30,903 nt of DNA. Origin: CAXXOK01 sp035353235 (GTDB lineage Bacteria > Bacillota > Clostridia > Christensenellales > Aristaeellaceae). Below are positions 23,171 to 30,903 of the stretch, piece by piece. The notes below the pieces were generated by a model, which saw only the letters and a list, made by a program, of their open reading frames with translations, was not told the DNA's origin and searched no databases. The stretch is taken from NCBI GenBank assembly GCA_035353235.1, contig DAOPZG010000015.1:1-30903 (forward strand), given 5' to 3'. Made by a program: the position numbers and the translations under genes. The first letter of the stretch is position 1. Each line of letters opens with the position of its first letter.

Positions 23171-24591
23171 TAATTACACTGCGACAGCGCGTCGCCGATC
23201 GTTTTTTCCAGCGCCAGATGGCCGTACTTATCCACTTCGCCCTTGTCTTTGGCGCCGTGGGTAAGGCAGCCCGCGCCGCCGATGCACCCGCCAACGCAGG
23301 CCATGCCTTCGATGAAATTCTCCGGCAGCAGGTTTTTACTCTTTTTAAGCAGAGCGATCCGGCATTGCTCAATCCCGTCGCAAACAGATGGCTTCAGGTC
23401 AAAATCCAACTTCTGTTCCTTCATCGCTTCCGCTACAGCGTCGGTCAAACCGCCGCTGCGGGCGAATATGCGGCCATAGAAGGATGCGTTGTCAAGCACG
23501 TCCTCCGGCAGAGCGGTCAGATCAAAATCACGGCTGTCGATCCACGCCTGCAGCTCCTCAAACGTCAGTACGCAATCCACATAGGGCGATACTTCCGGCT
23601 TTTGCTGCTCCAACTTTTTAGCGGTGCAGGGGCCGATGAATACGGTCTTGGCAGCTGGATCGGTCTTTTTAAGAAACTTCGCCAGTTCCGCCTTAGGAGA
23701 AAGGTTATGACTGACCATCGGCTGCAACTGCGGAAAATTCTTCTCCACATAGCTTACGAAAGCCGGGCAGCAGGAGGAAGTGAGAAAGCCCTTTTCCGCA
23801 AGCTCCGCCGCCTCGCGGCTGGCGACCATGTCTGCGCCGAGCGCTACTTCCACAACGCTGAAGAAACCGAGCTTTTTAAGCGCTGTGATGACCTGTCCCA
23901 GTTTCGCATAGCCGAACTGACTGCTGATGGAGGGGGCGACAATGGCGTAGACCTTGTATTTGCGGTTATCTTCACTGTCACGCAGAAGGTTGATCGCGTC
24001 CAGTAAATAGGATTTATCCTGAATCGCGCCGAACGGGCATTGATATACGCACGCGCCGCAGCCAATACACTTTTCCTGCTCGATGGTTGCGCACTGATCC
24101 TCGCCCATATGGATCGCTTTGACCTTGCAGGCGTTTTCACAGGGGCGTTTATGGTTGCTGATGGCGGTATAGGGGCAGGCGGCGGCGCATTTGCCGCAGC
24201 CGATGCACTTTGCGGGATCAATGTGAGCGCGCCGGTTTTCATCCAGCGAGATCGCATCCTTCGGGCAGGCGGCCATGCAGCGGTGCGCGATACAACCGCG
24301 GCAATCCGGCCCGACCTGATAGCCGCTGATGGGGCACTCGTCGCAGGCAATCCCGATCACTTCCACGATGTTCGGGTTTTCTTTGTTCCCGCCCATGGCC
24401 AGTTTGACCCGCTCGGCCAGAATGGCCCGTTCCTTGTAAATACAGCAGCGCATGGTCGGCTTGGGGCCCGGGGCAAGCTGTTTGGGGATATCCAGATAGC
24501 TGTCCGCAAGCCTGTTATCGTAGGCATGCCGGGCGACTTCGCGAAGCACCTCGTATTTCAGTTTCTGGACGTCCGTATCGAATAAACGCAT
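23158..24591 (-). CDS. Monomeric [FeFe]-hydrogenase, group B-like
   Basis: A 477-residue [FeFe]-hydrogenase, probably producing or consuming H2 with ferredoxin. The N-terminal 190 residues carry four cysteine-rich stretches (CDECPISGYQVGPDCRGC, CIGCGKCAAACP, CENACKVKAI, CIGCGACVYQCP), so several [4Fe-4S] clusters are predicted. The H-cluster domain has L1 TSSCCPAFVSY (Cys274, Cys275), L2 GPCTAKKLE (Cys322) and L3 GMACVGGCIGGAG (Cys432, Cys436), giving all four ligands. L2 has Gly where canonical HydA has Met, consistent with group B. Unlike typical bifurcating enzymes it is a single subunit. A perfect AGGAGG precedes the ATG, nine nt after the phosphatase. It resembles the last gene of the hfs-type cluster of Thermoanaerobacterium. 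Confidence 0.9.
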   Translation of the reverse strand: MRLFDTDVQKLKYEVLREVARHAYDNRLADSYLDIPKQLAPGPKPTMRCCIYKERAILAERVKLAMGGNKENPNIVEVIGIACDECPISGYQVGPDCRGCIAHRCMAACPKDAISLDENRRAHIDPAKCIGCGKCAAACPYTAISNHKRPCENACKVKAIHMGEDQCATIEQEKCIGCGACVYQCPFGAIQDKSYLLDAINLLRDSEDNRKYKVYAIVAPSISSQFGYAKLGQVITALKKLGFFSVVEVALGADMVASREAAELAEKGFLTSSCCPAFVSYVEKNFPQLQPMVSHNLSPKAELAKFLKKTDPAAKTVFIGPCTAKKLEQQKPEVSPYVDCVLTFEELQAWIDSRDFDLTALPEDVLDNASFYGRIFARSGGLTDAVAEAMKEQKLDFDLKPSVCDGIEQCRIALLKKSKNLLPENFIEGMACVGGCIGGAGCLTHGAKDKGEVDKYGHLALEKTIGDALSQCNYPKD

Positions 24592-24600
24592 GGTTACCTC

Positions 24601-25773
24601 CTAAAAGTAGGAAAGGCGGATGTGCTTGCCCATCTTTTCCAATTGTTCGGCAAGGTTCTGTATCAACTGTTGTTTGATGCCGAAAGTGATGGGCAGGTCG
24701 GGGTTCTGGTGTGCGGGGTTGATTGCCTGACCGACAAAAAAGTTGATATCGGTAGCATTTTCAAACAATTCCCGTGCGATGCAACTGGCGCCGTCCCGGC
24801 CGACAGCCCACACGGGGGCCAGACGTGCGCTTTGTAAAAAATCCTTCGCGTAGCAAAGCACCTTGGAAAGCGTAACCACGCCTTCGGTCACCAGATCGAC
24901 CCCTTCAATTTCGCTCACCGGTGGCACGTCAGGGTCTGGATAATCCAGCGAAGGAACCAGCGGCTTGCGCAGGTAATCCGCCGCCAGTCGGCTGGTAGTG
25001 CCGCCGCAGACGATCTTGGCCCCTTCTTTGGCGAAGAACAGGTTCATCATCTTCATGTCCTGATCCTTGGATGCAGGCGGCCCGACAACCAGATTGACCG
25101 GGTGTCGCCTGCGCACCCGCAAAACTGCAATGGTGGCGTCATCACCGGGTTTTCCCTGATAGAGGCGGCTGCACTCATCCGCAATCAGTCCGGCGGTGCT
25201 TTTTGCCGAGTTTTCCGGCAGATAATTTGCGCTGGCGAACCGGGCGATACTGTCCCGCGTCCAACCGAAGTTGAATGCCTTGCCGACCCCCGCAAATTCC
25301 GCGCCGTCGCTCATAGCGATGAACATATCGCCGCACTGTACGGGAAAACTGCTTTCCCAGATGGTCTTTCCGGCGATCACGCGGGTGCTGACGGGGTAAT
25401 CGAAAACTTCTCCGTCCCGAAGCACGATGGTCGCCGGATTGTCAAACTGGATAATTTGCGCCTGCCGGTTTTCCGTGATGCGCAGGATGGTGAAGGTGGA
25501 GTATGCAACCTGACGGACGCTGCATACCGGAAGTGTATTGGCGATGGTGGAAACGCATTCCTCAATGGGCATATTGCCGTTGATCAGCGTGCATACGATT
25601 TTGCTGGTCAGCGTAGCCAGAATGCTGGCTTTCACACCGCTGCCCAGCCCGTCCGCAAGAACCAGCGTCACGTCGTCCTCTCCGCCGCCCGCGATTTCCA
25701 CGCGGTCGCCGCAGAGGGTTTCCCCCTGCTTGTTCAGGCTTACGAAGCCCGTTTCAGTCCAAAGATCATTCAC
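24601..25773 (-). CDS. SpoIIE-type PP2C protein phosphatase of hydrogenase cluster
   Basis: A 390-residue serine/threonine phosphatase of the SpoIIE family. The catalytic domain has DDVTLVLADGLGSGVKAS (Asp41 metal-ligand candidate), an internal DMFIAMSDGAEF with another acidic ligand and GKPGDDATIAVLRVR at its end. About 165 residues after it (from HPVNLVVGPPASKDQDMKMM to the C-terminus) form a domain I do not recognise, with a Gly-rich VCGGTTSRL stretch. The start is GTG at 25773 and overlaps the sensor gene's stop by eight bases (GTGAATGA), indicating tight coupling. Placed between the PAS-containing sensory hydrogenase and the catalytic hydrogenase, it is likely the output of the sensor. 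Its phosphoprotein substrate and any partner kinase are not in view. Confidence 0.88.
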   Translation of the reverse strand: MNDLWTETGFVSLNKQGETLCGDRVEIAGGGEDDVTLVLADGLGSGVKASILATLTSKIVCTLINGNMPIEECVSTIANTLPVCSVRQVAYSTFTILRITENRQAQIIQFDNPATIVLRDGEVFDYPVSTRVIAGKTIWESSFPVQCGDMFIAMSDGAEFAGVGKAFNFGWTRDSIARFASANYLPENSAKSTAGLIADECSRLYQGKPGDDATIAVLRVRRRHPVNLVVGPPASKDQDMKMMNLFFAKEGAKIVCGGTTSRLAADYLRKPLVPSLDYPDPDVPPVSEIEGVDLVTEGVVTLSKVLCYAKDFLQSARLAPVWAVGRDGASCIARELFENATDINFFVGQAINPAHQNPDLPITFGIKQQLIQNLAEQLEKMGKHIRLSYF

Positions 25774-27439
25774 GGTTCATCGCATCCTTCAGGTTGGACA
25801 GCGCAAGCTTCGTTTCGGCGGTGGTTTCGCCCAGCAGCGAAGCGATCTCCTGTACAACGCGCATTTGCTTGTCGATCACGCGATCGGCGGTTTCCACCGT
25901 CTGGCGGCGCAGCGTATCGTCCTTGCTGCGCATGGTTTCGCGTTCGGTTACGTCGCGAAGGATGGCGACCACTACGTGGTACTGGCGATCATACAGGATG
26001 GTTTCTTCCACATAAAGCTGATACTCGGCCAGGTAACGGCAGTTACCGATACTGTTGCGCGCGGAAACGACGACGTCGTGATAAGGTTCGGGATTCAGGA
26101 TGCGGATCACGTTCTCGTGCAGAATATCGTTGGCGTCGGTCAGGCGGAACAGCTTTACCGCTGCGCGGTTAATCTGCTGCACTTCCAGATCCTCATTCAG
26201 TACAAAAATCGCGTTGGGGGTGTTGTTGATGATGGTGTCGCTGAAGCTTTCCGCTTTCTCCTTCAGGAAAGGCAGACACATTTCCAGCTCCGCTTTCCCC
26301 TCCAGAATCGCGACCGCCTTTTCCCGGCAGGTGGGGTAGCCGCAGGAACCGCAGTTCAGTTCCTTTTCCGGGCTGGTCTTTCCCATTTTCGTAAGCATGG
26401 CGTTGATGGCGTCATTTCCGAAGGTAATCGTTCTGCCTCCCTTGAAGACAAAGGCCCGAGACAGATTCTGCGGTGCGTCGGTCACCTCAAAACGACCGTC
26501 GCCCGCGAAAGCATCCACCCGAAGCGTGCCTTTCACGCGGCGTTCGCGGTGCTCCCGGATACAGGGGCCGTTGATACAGCTGCCCTCACAGGCGCTCATT
26601 TCGATAAACACATGGTCGATATTGCCGCGTTCCAGCTCGCTGAAGGCCATACGGCAGTTATCAACGCCATCAATAGCGACGCACCGATAACCGGGAACCG
26701 GTTCCGTAGCGCGCAAAATACCACCTGTTGAGGGATAAAGCCGCGAGCGTTTCCCGTCGGTTTCCTCCGGCATCACGTCGGGGATTTCCAGATGCTTTTC
26801 CGCCATCCATTCGCGCAGCTCATCGTAGGTGAGGGTCGCGTCGATATAGGGGCTGTCGTCCGCTTCCTGTTTCTTGGCGATGCAGGGGCCGATGAACACC
26901 GTATAACAGTCCGGGTCCGCCTGCTTCAACAACCGGCAGTGCGCCTGCGCAGGGGTAAGCACTTTCGCCAGATAGGGGAGCATGGTGGGGTAATACTTCT
27001 CGATTAACAGATTGATGGAAGGGCAGCAGCTGGAGATCAACACGCTTTGTTTGTTTTCCCGCAGGATGCGCGCGTATTCGTCGCTCACCAGCTGCGCGCC
27101 GATCGCGGTTTCCTGTACGGAACGAAAACCCAGCGCTTTCAGCGCGATTTCCATCCCGGAAATGTCGTGCGTGTGAAAGTCCGCGATAAAGGAGGGCGCA
27201 AGGCTGCAAACCACTTTTTTTCCGGCGGCGATTGCGTTTTTGACACGCTGAGTATCATTGCGGATCTGCTTTGCTTTCTGAGGGCAAACGACAAAACAGC
27301 TGCCGCACAGGATGCATTCGTCCGGCAGAATCTGCGCCTGATTATTCGCAAAGCTGATCGCCTTCACAGAACAGGTGCGGATGCACTTATAACAATCCTT
27401 GCAGTCGTTTTCCTTCAGGCTCAGAATATCGTCCGGCAT
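25766..27439 (-). CDS. Sensory [FeFe]-hydrogenase with PAS domain, group C-like
   Basis: A 557-residue protein combining hydrogenase and sensor modules. Residues 13-52 hold two [4Fe-4S] motifs (CKDCYKCIRTC, CILCGSCFVVCP). The H-cluster domain has L1 SCCP at 137-140, L2 GPCIAKKQE with Cys186, and L3 ACEGSCINGPC with Cys284 and Cys288, so the H-cluster cysteines are complete, including the adjacent Cys pair. Then follow a CGSCGYPTC...C cluster motif (363-388), a PAS domain (about 400-500; starting INNTPNAIFVLNEDLEVQQI) and a helical, probably coiled-coil tail (to 557). Compared with catalytic HydA the methionines next to the H-cluster are replaced by Gly (L2) and Ser (L3). It probably senses H2 or redox state. 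The gene ends overlapping the phosphatase gene. Confidence 0.9.
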   Translation of the reverse strand: MPDDILSLKENDCKDCYKCIRTCSVKAISFANNQAQILPDECILCGSCFVVCPQKAKQIRNDTQRVKNAIAAGKKVVCSLAPSFIADFHTHDISGMEIALKALGFRSVQETAIGAQLVSDEYARILRENKQSVLISSCCPSINLLIEKYYPTMLPYLAKVLTPAQAHCRLLKQADPDCYTVFIGPCIAKKQEADDSPYIDATLTYDELREWMAEKHLEIPDVMPEETDGKRSRLYPSTGGILRATEPVPGYRCVAIDGVDNCRMAFSELERGNIDHVFIEMSACEGSCINGPCIREHRERRVKGTLRVDAFAGDGRFEVTDAPQNLSRAFVFKGGRTITFGNDAINAMLTKMGKTSPEKELNCGSCGYPTCREKAVAILEGKAELEMCLPFLKEKAESFSDTIINNTPNAIFVLNEDLEVQQINRAAVKLFRLTDANDILHENVIRILNPEPYHDVVVSARNSIGNCRYLAEYQLYVEETILYDRQYHVVVAILRDVTERETMRSKDDTLRRQTVETADRVIDKQMRVVQEIASLLGETTAETKLALSNLKDAMNRE

Positions 27440-27445
27440 AATGGT

Positions 27446-27772
27446 TCACACTCCTTTACCGGGTACCACGAGAAGAGGGCGTGGAACGGAACATTCCGTC
27501 CCTGCCGGCGTATGTGCGAGAGGCGTTGAAATGATTCGGGGCACGATCTGTTCTTCGAAGAACTGCTTCGTGCTTTCGGGCTTCAGCGAGAACTGTTCGC
27601 CGTCTACCGTAACGCAGACGCCGTTCTGGCAGTTGCCCATGCAAAACTGGCCCGCAAGCTCTACCTTGTCCTTCAGTTGATGATCGGCGACCAGACGTTG
27701 CAGCTCCTCCACGACCTGACGGGAACCCTTCAGGTGGCAGCTGCTTCCGATACAGATGGTTACCTTTACCAT
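27446..27772 (-). CDS. Thioredoxin-like [2Fe-2S] ferredoxin domain protein
   Basis: A 108-residue small iron-sulfur protein of the NuoE-like thioredoxin-fold type. The ligand pattern is CIGSSC (Cys7, Cys12) and CMGNCQNGVC (Cys44, Cys48, Cys53), i.e. C-x4-C and C-x3-C. It probably relays electrons to the hydrogenase partners. An open frame extends upstream to 27889, but the ATG at 27772 has AGGAG ten nt upstream and gives the family N-terminus, so the extension is rejected. It is six bases ahead of the sensory hydrogenase gene, making it the first gene of the hydrogenase operon. About 25 residues after the core (SVPRPLLVVPGKGV end) are variable. Confidence 0.87.
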   Translation of the reverse strand: MVKVTICIGSSCHLKGSRQVVEELQRLVADHQLKDKVELAGQFCMGNCQNGVCVTVDGEQFSLKPESTKQFFEEQIVPRIISTPLAHTPAGTECSVPRPLLVVPGKGV

Positions 27773-27834
27773 AACCGTTTCGCTCCTTATTTCCACGGTT
27801 CGGGAGTGCGAATCATCCGCCTGCGCCGCCGCCG

Positions 27835-27938
27835 GCTCCGGGTACGCCGGTATGAGCCGCAGCCCGGCGTATAGGCACGCGGGTGCCAACTCCGTGCCTG
27901 CGCGCTTGGCTGCGGTTCATATCGGCGTACGGGGGAGC
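27835..27938. repeat. Large imperfect inverted repeat between hydrogenase operon and APH gene
   Basis: The 23-bp arms 27842-27864 (begins GTACGCCGGTATG) and 27908-27930 (ends ATATCGGCGTAC) are complementary except for two positions, both of which would still pair as G/U on one strand. Outer arms GCTCC (27835-27839) and GGAGC (27934-27938) also match, and an inner AGGCACG/CGTGCCT stem (27873-27879 with 27893-27899) sits inside the 43-nt loop. No T-run flanks it, so it is not a simple terminator. It may be a mobile palindromic element or a transcript-processing structure. Confidence 0.75.
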
Positions 27939-27979
27939 AGACGACGGCTCAGGCCTCCTGATCGCATCCCGGACGGTGT

Positions 27980-28729
27980 TTATTCGTAGTCCATCACGTT
28001 GGCCCAGCGGAGAAGGAACTCCCGTTCTTCCGGCTTGCCCTTTACAATCTGGCTGGCCGCTACGATGGGAATCCATTTCTGCACATATTGCTTGGCCGTG
28101 TCGCTCTTCTTGCAGAACAGGGTCAGGTATTCTTCGGCTCCGTTCATGTCCCCGTCCAGCCAGAAAAGCAGGTAGGTGCGGGCCGCGTCGGCGGAAGCGT
28201 TGCCCTGCGTGGCGTGCGCCCAGTCCAGGATAAACGCGGTGCCGTCGTCACGGAGTATGATGTTCTTCGGGTTAAAATCGCCGTGGCACAGTTTGTTGTG
28301 CTTGGGCATCCCTTCCAGACGGGCATGCAGCTCGTAGCGGGTGGTGGCGTCCAGCCCGCTCTGGCTGATTTTACGGTTCATTTTATCCCGAAGAAGCGTC
28401 ATCAGCGGGGAGGTCTGCGCGTGAACCTGCAGTTGCAGGCCCACGAACAGTTCCATATACTCCGATTTCTTCTCAGGATGTTCTTCCATCAGCTGCGCAA
28501 GCGTTTTTCCGGCGATAAAATCGCTTACGATCGCCCACTTGCCGTCCACCTTGGTGACTTCCTGCAGGGTGGGTACATTCAACCCCGTCAGCTCCGCGCG
28601 CGCCTGGTTCAGCGCTTCGTTAAGGACGTCCGCTTTGCTGTAATCGTTATCGAAAACCTTGATGGCAAGGTTTTCGTCGCGGTAAACGGTTTTATTGGTT
28701 CTGACCGCGATCACCTTTTCCAGCTTCAT
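27980..28729 (-). CDS. Phosphotransferase of the APH/choline kinase fold
   Basis: A 249-residue protein kinase-like enzyme. The N-terminal lobe (residues 1-70; LAIKVFDNDY with a possible ATP-binding Lys24) precedes an EAL-like alpha-C region, the hinge VSDFIAGKTLAQLM, the catalytic loop LCHGDFNPKNII (Asp in HGDFNPKN, near residue 151) and the metal-binding ILDWAHATQG near residue 170. It lacks signs of a membrane anchor. Aminoglycoside, choline, thiamine or other small-molecule kinases share this fold; the substrate cannot be assigned. The ATG at 28729 follows GGGAGGGATTGCG, and the gene lies 18 nt after adhE, so both are likely one transcript. Being next to AdhE makes resistance unlikely but does not show a role. 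Confidence 0.8.
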   Translation of the reverse strand: MKLEKVIAVRTNKTVYRDENLAIKVFDNDYSKADVLNEALNQARAELTGLNVPTLQEVTKVDGKWAIVSDFIAGKTLAQLMEEHPEKKSEYMELFVGLQLQVHAQTSPLMTLLRDKMNRKISQSGLDATTRYELHARLEGMPKHNKLCHGDFNPKNIILRDDGTAFILDWAHATQGNASADAARTYLLFWLDGDMNGAEEYLTLFCKKSDTAKQYVQKWIPIVAASQIVKGKPEEREFLLRWANVMDYE

Positions 28730-28747
28730 CGCAATCCCTCCCGATGT

Positions 28748-30903
28748 TTATTTTTGTTCGCCATAATAGGCGTTCAGGTACATTTGCTTGATTTCCTTCA
28801 TCAGCGGATAGCGCGGGTTGGCGCCGGTGCACTGGTCGTCGAAGGCCAGCTCGGTCATCGCGTCGAGGCGGTTGAGGAAATCCTGCTCGTCGATGCCATA
28901 CTCTCGGATGGTCTTTTTAATGCCGATCTTGGCTTTCAGCTCGTCAATCGCGGCGATCAGGCGCTCCAGCTTCTCTTCGTCGGTCTTGCCACCCAGCTTC
29001 AGTTCGTCGGCTACCATGGCGTAACGAGCCAGCGTATGCGGGTGATCGTACTGCGGGAAGGTACCCATCTTGGCGGGGACTTCGGCGGCGTTATAGCGCA
29101 GCACTTCGTCAATTAAGAGGGCGTTGGCGATACCATGGGGAATGTGGTGGAACGCGCCCAGCTTGTGCGCCATGCTGTGGCAAACCCCCAGGAAAGCGTT
29201 GGCGAAAGCCATACCGGCGATGGTAGCTGCGTTGGCCATCTTTTCGCGGGCGATTACGTCGTTGGGGCCGTCGTCGTAGGCACGGGGCAGATATTCAAAG
29301 ATCATCTTGAGCGCCTGCAGCGCGAGGCCGTCGGTGTAATCGGTGGCCATCATGCTGGCGATGGCTTCCAGGCAATGGGTTACGGCGTCGATGCCGCTGG
29401 CGGAGGTGAGGCCCTTGGGGGCGTTCATCATCATATCCGCGTCCACGATCGCCATATTGGGCAGCAGTTCGTAATCCGCCAGCGCGTATTTCACGCTGCT
29501 GGTCTCATCGGTGATAATGGTGAACGGAGTCACCTCACTGCCGGTGCCGGCGGTGGTGGGCACGGCGATAAAGTAGGCTTTCTGGCCCATCTTGGGGAAG
29601 GTATAAATACGTTTGCGGATATCGCTGAAGCGCATGGCCATATCCATGAAATCCGCTTCGGGATGCTCGTAGAGAACCCACATGATCTTACCGGCATCCA
29701 TGGCGCTGCCGCCACCGATGGCGATGATGCAGTCCGGCTGGAAGTCGTTCATCGCCTTCACGCCGGCGCGAGCACAGGCCAGCGTGGGGTCAGGTGCGAC
29801 GTCAAAGAAGCAGGTATGCTGAATCCCCATCTCGTCCAGACGATCGGTAACCGCCTTGGTATAGCCGTTCTTGTACAGGAAGGAGTCGGTGACGATAAAG
29901 ACTTTCTTCTTGTCCATCACGTCCTTCAGTTCCCGCAGGGCCACGGGCAGGCAGCCCTTTTTGATATACACCTTTTGCGGCGCGCGGAACCAGAGCATAT
30001 TCTCTCTCCTCTCGGCGACAGTCTTGATGTTGAGCAGCTGTTTGACCCCAACGTTTTCACTTACGGAGTTGCCACCCCAGGAGCCGCAGCCCAGCGTGAG
30101 GGAGGGAATGAGCTTGAAGTTGTACAGGTCGCCGATGCCGCCCTGTGAAGAAGGCGTATTCACGATGATGCGGCAGGTCTCCATCCGCTCGGCAAAGCGG
30201 GCGAGCTTATCATTCTGCGTGTGGGGGTTCAGGTAAACGCTGGCGGTATGGCCGTGACCGCCGTCTTCAATCAGGCGTTCCGCCTTGGCCATCGCATCGT
30301 CAAAATCCTTCGCTTTGTACATAGCCAGCACGGGCGAAAGCTTTTCATGGGCGAATTCTTCGCTCATCTCCACGCTTTCTACCTCGCCGATGAGTACCTT
30401 GGTGGTTTCAGGTACCGGCACGCCCGCCATCTCGGCAATCTTCGCGGCAGGCTGCCCGACGATCTTGGCGTTCAGCGCGCCGTTGACCAGAATGGTCTTG
30501 CGCACCTTGTCCAGCTCGTCGCCTTTAAGGAAATAGCAGCCGCGGGCCGCAAACTCCTTTTTCACCTTGGCATAAATACTGTCCAGCACGATCACGCTCT
30601 GCTCGGAGGCGCAGATCATACCGTTATCAAAAGTCTTGGAATGGATCACGGAGTTAACAGCCAGCAGGATGTCCGCGCTGTCGTCGATAATCGCGGGTAC
30701 GTTGCCAGGGCCTACGCCCAGCGCCGGTTTGCCGCTGGAATAGGCCGAACGCACCATGCCGGGGCCGCCGGTGGCAAGGATGCAGTCGCATTCCTTCATC
30801 AACAGGTTGGTCATTTCCAGGCTGGGTACGTCGATCCAGCTGATAATCCCTTCCGGCGCGCCGGCGGCAACCGCGGCGTCCAGTACGATCTTCGCAGCCG
30901 CAA
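28748..30903 (-). CDS. adhE: Bifunctional aldehyde-alcohol dehydrogenase AdhE, truncated at right edge
   Basis: About 718 residues of a protein normally near 870, missing its N-terminus, which lies beyond the window. Reading back from the ATG at 30814 the frame stays open to 30901 and encodes AAKIVLDAAVAAGAPEGIIS, a typical AdhE segment, so 30814 is not the start. The N-terminal half is CoA-acylating aldehyde dehydrogenase with the catalytic Cys in GMICASEQSV. The C-terminal half is iron-dependent alcohol dehydrogenase with GGGSAMDAGK for nucleotide binding, GTGSEVTPF and the metal-binding FANAFLGVCHSMAHKLGAFH region. It reduces acetyl-CoA to ethanol, reoxidising two NADH. It is upstream of the APH-type gene and reads in the same direction as the hydrogenase operon. 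Confidence 0.96.
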   Translation of the reverse strand, partial: AAAKIVLDAAVAAGAPEGIISWIDVPSLEMTNLLMKECDCILATGGPGMVRSAYSSGKPALGVGPGNVPAIIDDSADILLAVNSVIHSKTFDNGMICASEQSVIVLDSIYAKVKKEFAARGCYFLKGDELDKVRKTILVNGALNAKIVGQPAAKIAEMAGVPVPETTKVLIGEVESVEMSEEFAHEKLSPVLAMYKAKDFDDAMAKAERLIEDGGHGHTASVYLNPHTQNDKLARFAERMETCRIIVNTPSSQGGIGDLYNFKLIPSLTLGCGSWGGNSVSENVGVKQLLNIKTVAERRENMLWFRAPQKVYIKKGCLPVALRELKDVMDKKKVFIVTDSFLYKNGYTKAVTDRLDEMGIQHTCFFDVAPDPTLACARAGVKAMNDFQPDCIIAIGGGSAMDAGKIMWVLYEHPEADFMDMAMRFSDIRKRIYTFPKMGQKAYFIAVPTTAGTGSEVTPFTIITDETSSVKYALADYELLPNMAIVDADMMMNAPKGLTSASGIDAVTHCLEAIASMMATDYTDGLALQALKMIFEYLPRAYDDGPNDVIAREKMANAATIAGMAFANAFLGVCHSMAHKLGAFHHIPHGIANALLIDEVLRYNAAEVPAKMGTFPQYDHPHTLARYAMVADELKLGGKTDEEKLERLIAAIDELKAKIGIKKTIREYGIDEQDFLNRLDAMTELAFDDQCTGANPRYPLMKEIKQMYLNAYYGEQK

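Noticed and set aside
25538..26731. Long plus-strand open frame of 397 codons antisense to the sensory hydrogenase
   Set aside because: Shadow of a well-recognised gene on the other strand.
27773..27889. N-terminal extension of the [2Fe-2S] protein up to an earlier start
   Set aside because: The ATG at 27772 has an AGGAG site and fits the family start; the extension is Ala/Pro-rich and overlaps the inverted repeat.
27980..28729. Aminoglycoside resistance gene
   Set aside because: Only the fold is shared; co-transcription with adhE and lack of resistance context make this unsupported.
29135..30148. Plus-strand open frame of 337 codons opposite adhE
   Set aside because: Its sense strand carries clear AdhE motifs; the antisense frame has no recognisable features.
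30814..30814. ATG at 30814 as the adhE start codon
   Set aside because: The frame continues upstream to the window edge with conserved AdhE residues, so this is an internal Met.
1..30903. CRISPR arrays, tRNA, rRNA, IS elements and prophage
   Set aside because: I read for repeats, cloverleaf-like segments and transposase or phage motifs and found none.

Overview
The window looks like a chromosomal segment from an anaerobic, fermentative member of the Clostridia (Bacillota) with moderately high GC (low to mid fifties by eye, not computed). Pointers are the Firmicutes-type AraR and PurR regulators, the purR-glmU-pth-mfd gene order, strong AGGAGG-type ribosome binding sites, SpoIIE-type phosphatase, [FeFe]-hydrogenases of two kinds and a bifunctional AdhE. 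I see no phage, IS element, CRISPR array, rRNA or tRNA. I cannot name the genus from sequence alone.

Layout. Positions 1-488 hold no convincing gene, only an extended -10 promoter and a possibly structured leader in front of a YitT-type membrane protein (489-1364). An L-arabinose block follows (araR, araB, araD; 1519-5339), with an AraR-like operator downstream of the araB promoter, a three-tier stem-loop between araB and araD, and no araA. A small VOC protein comes next, then a bidirectional terminator. On the minus strand, 5911-12380 is the housekeeping block purR, a glmU homologue with a decayed uridyltransferase half, pth and mfd. recO diverges from purR. A small metal-regulation locus (13301-14165) has a DtxR-type repressor, a 48-residue FeoB-associated-type protein and a 26-bp perfect palindrome sitting on a good promoter.

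14353-19679 (plus strand) is a phosphonate-type ABC importer (phnD, phnC, two phnE) ending in a cytosolic metallophosphatase/5'-nucleotidase; phnD is separated from the rest by a strong hairpin, a terminator and a new promoter. 19739-22854 (minus) is a three-gene sugar-phosphate operon: PfkB kinase, class II aldolase, DUF362 ferredoxin-like protein. 23158-27772 (minus) is a compact hydrogenase operon: thioredoxin-like [2Fe-2S] protein, sensory [FeFe]-hydrogenase with PAS domain, SpoIIE-type phosphatase and monomeric [FeFe]-hydrogenase. Upstream of it on the same strand are an APH-type kinase and adhE, which runs off the right edge.

How the genes work together: arabinose enters the pentose phosphate pathway through AraB and AraD, the aldolase operon probably feeds triose phosphates, and the hydrogenase plus AdhE dispose of reducing equivalents as H2 or ethanol. 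The hydrogenase operon carries its own predicted H2/redox sensor and phosphatase output, which is the most system-like part of the window. The degenerate GlmU, the iron-type operator with an orphan Feo accessory protein, and several large intergenic inverted repeats are the other points that merit checking.
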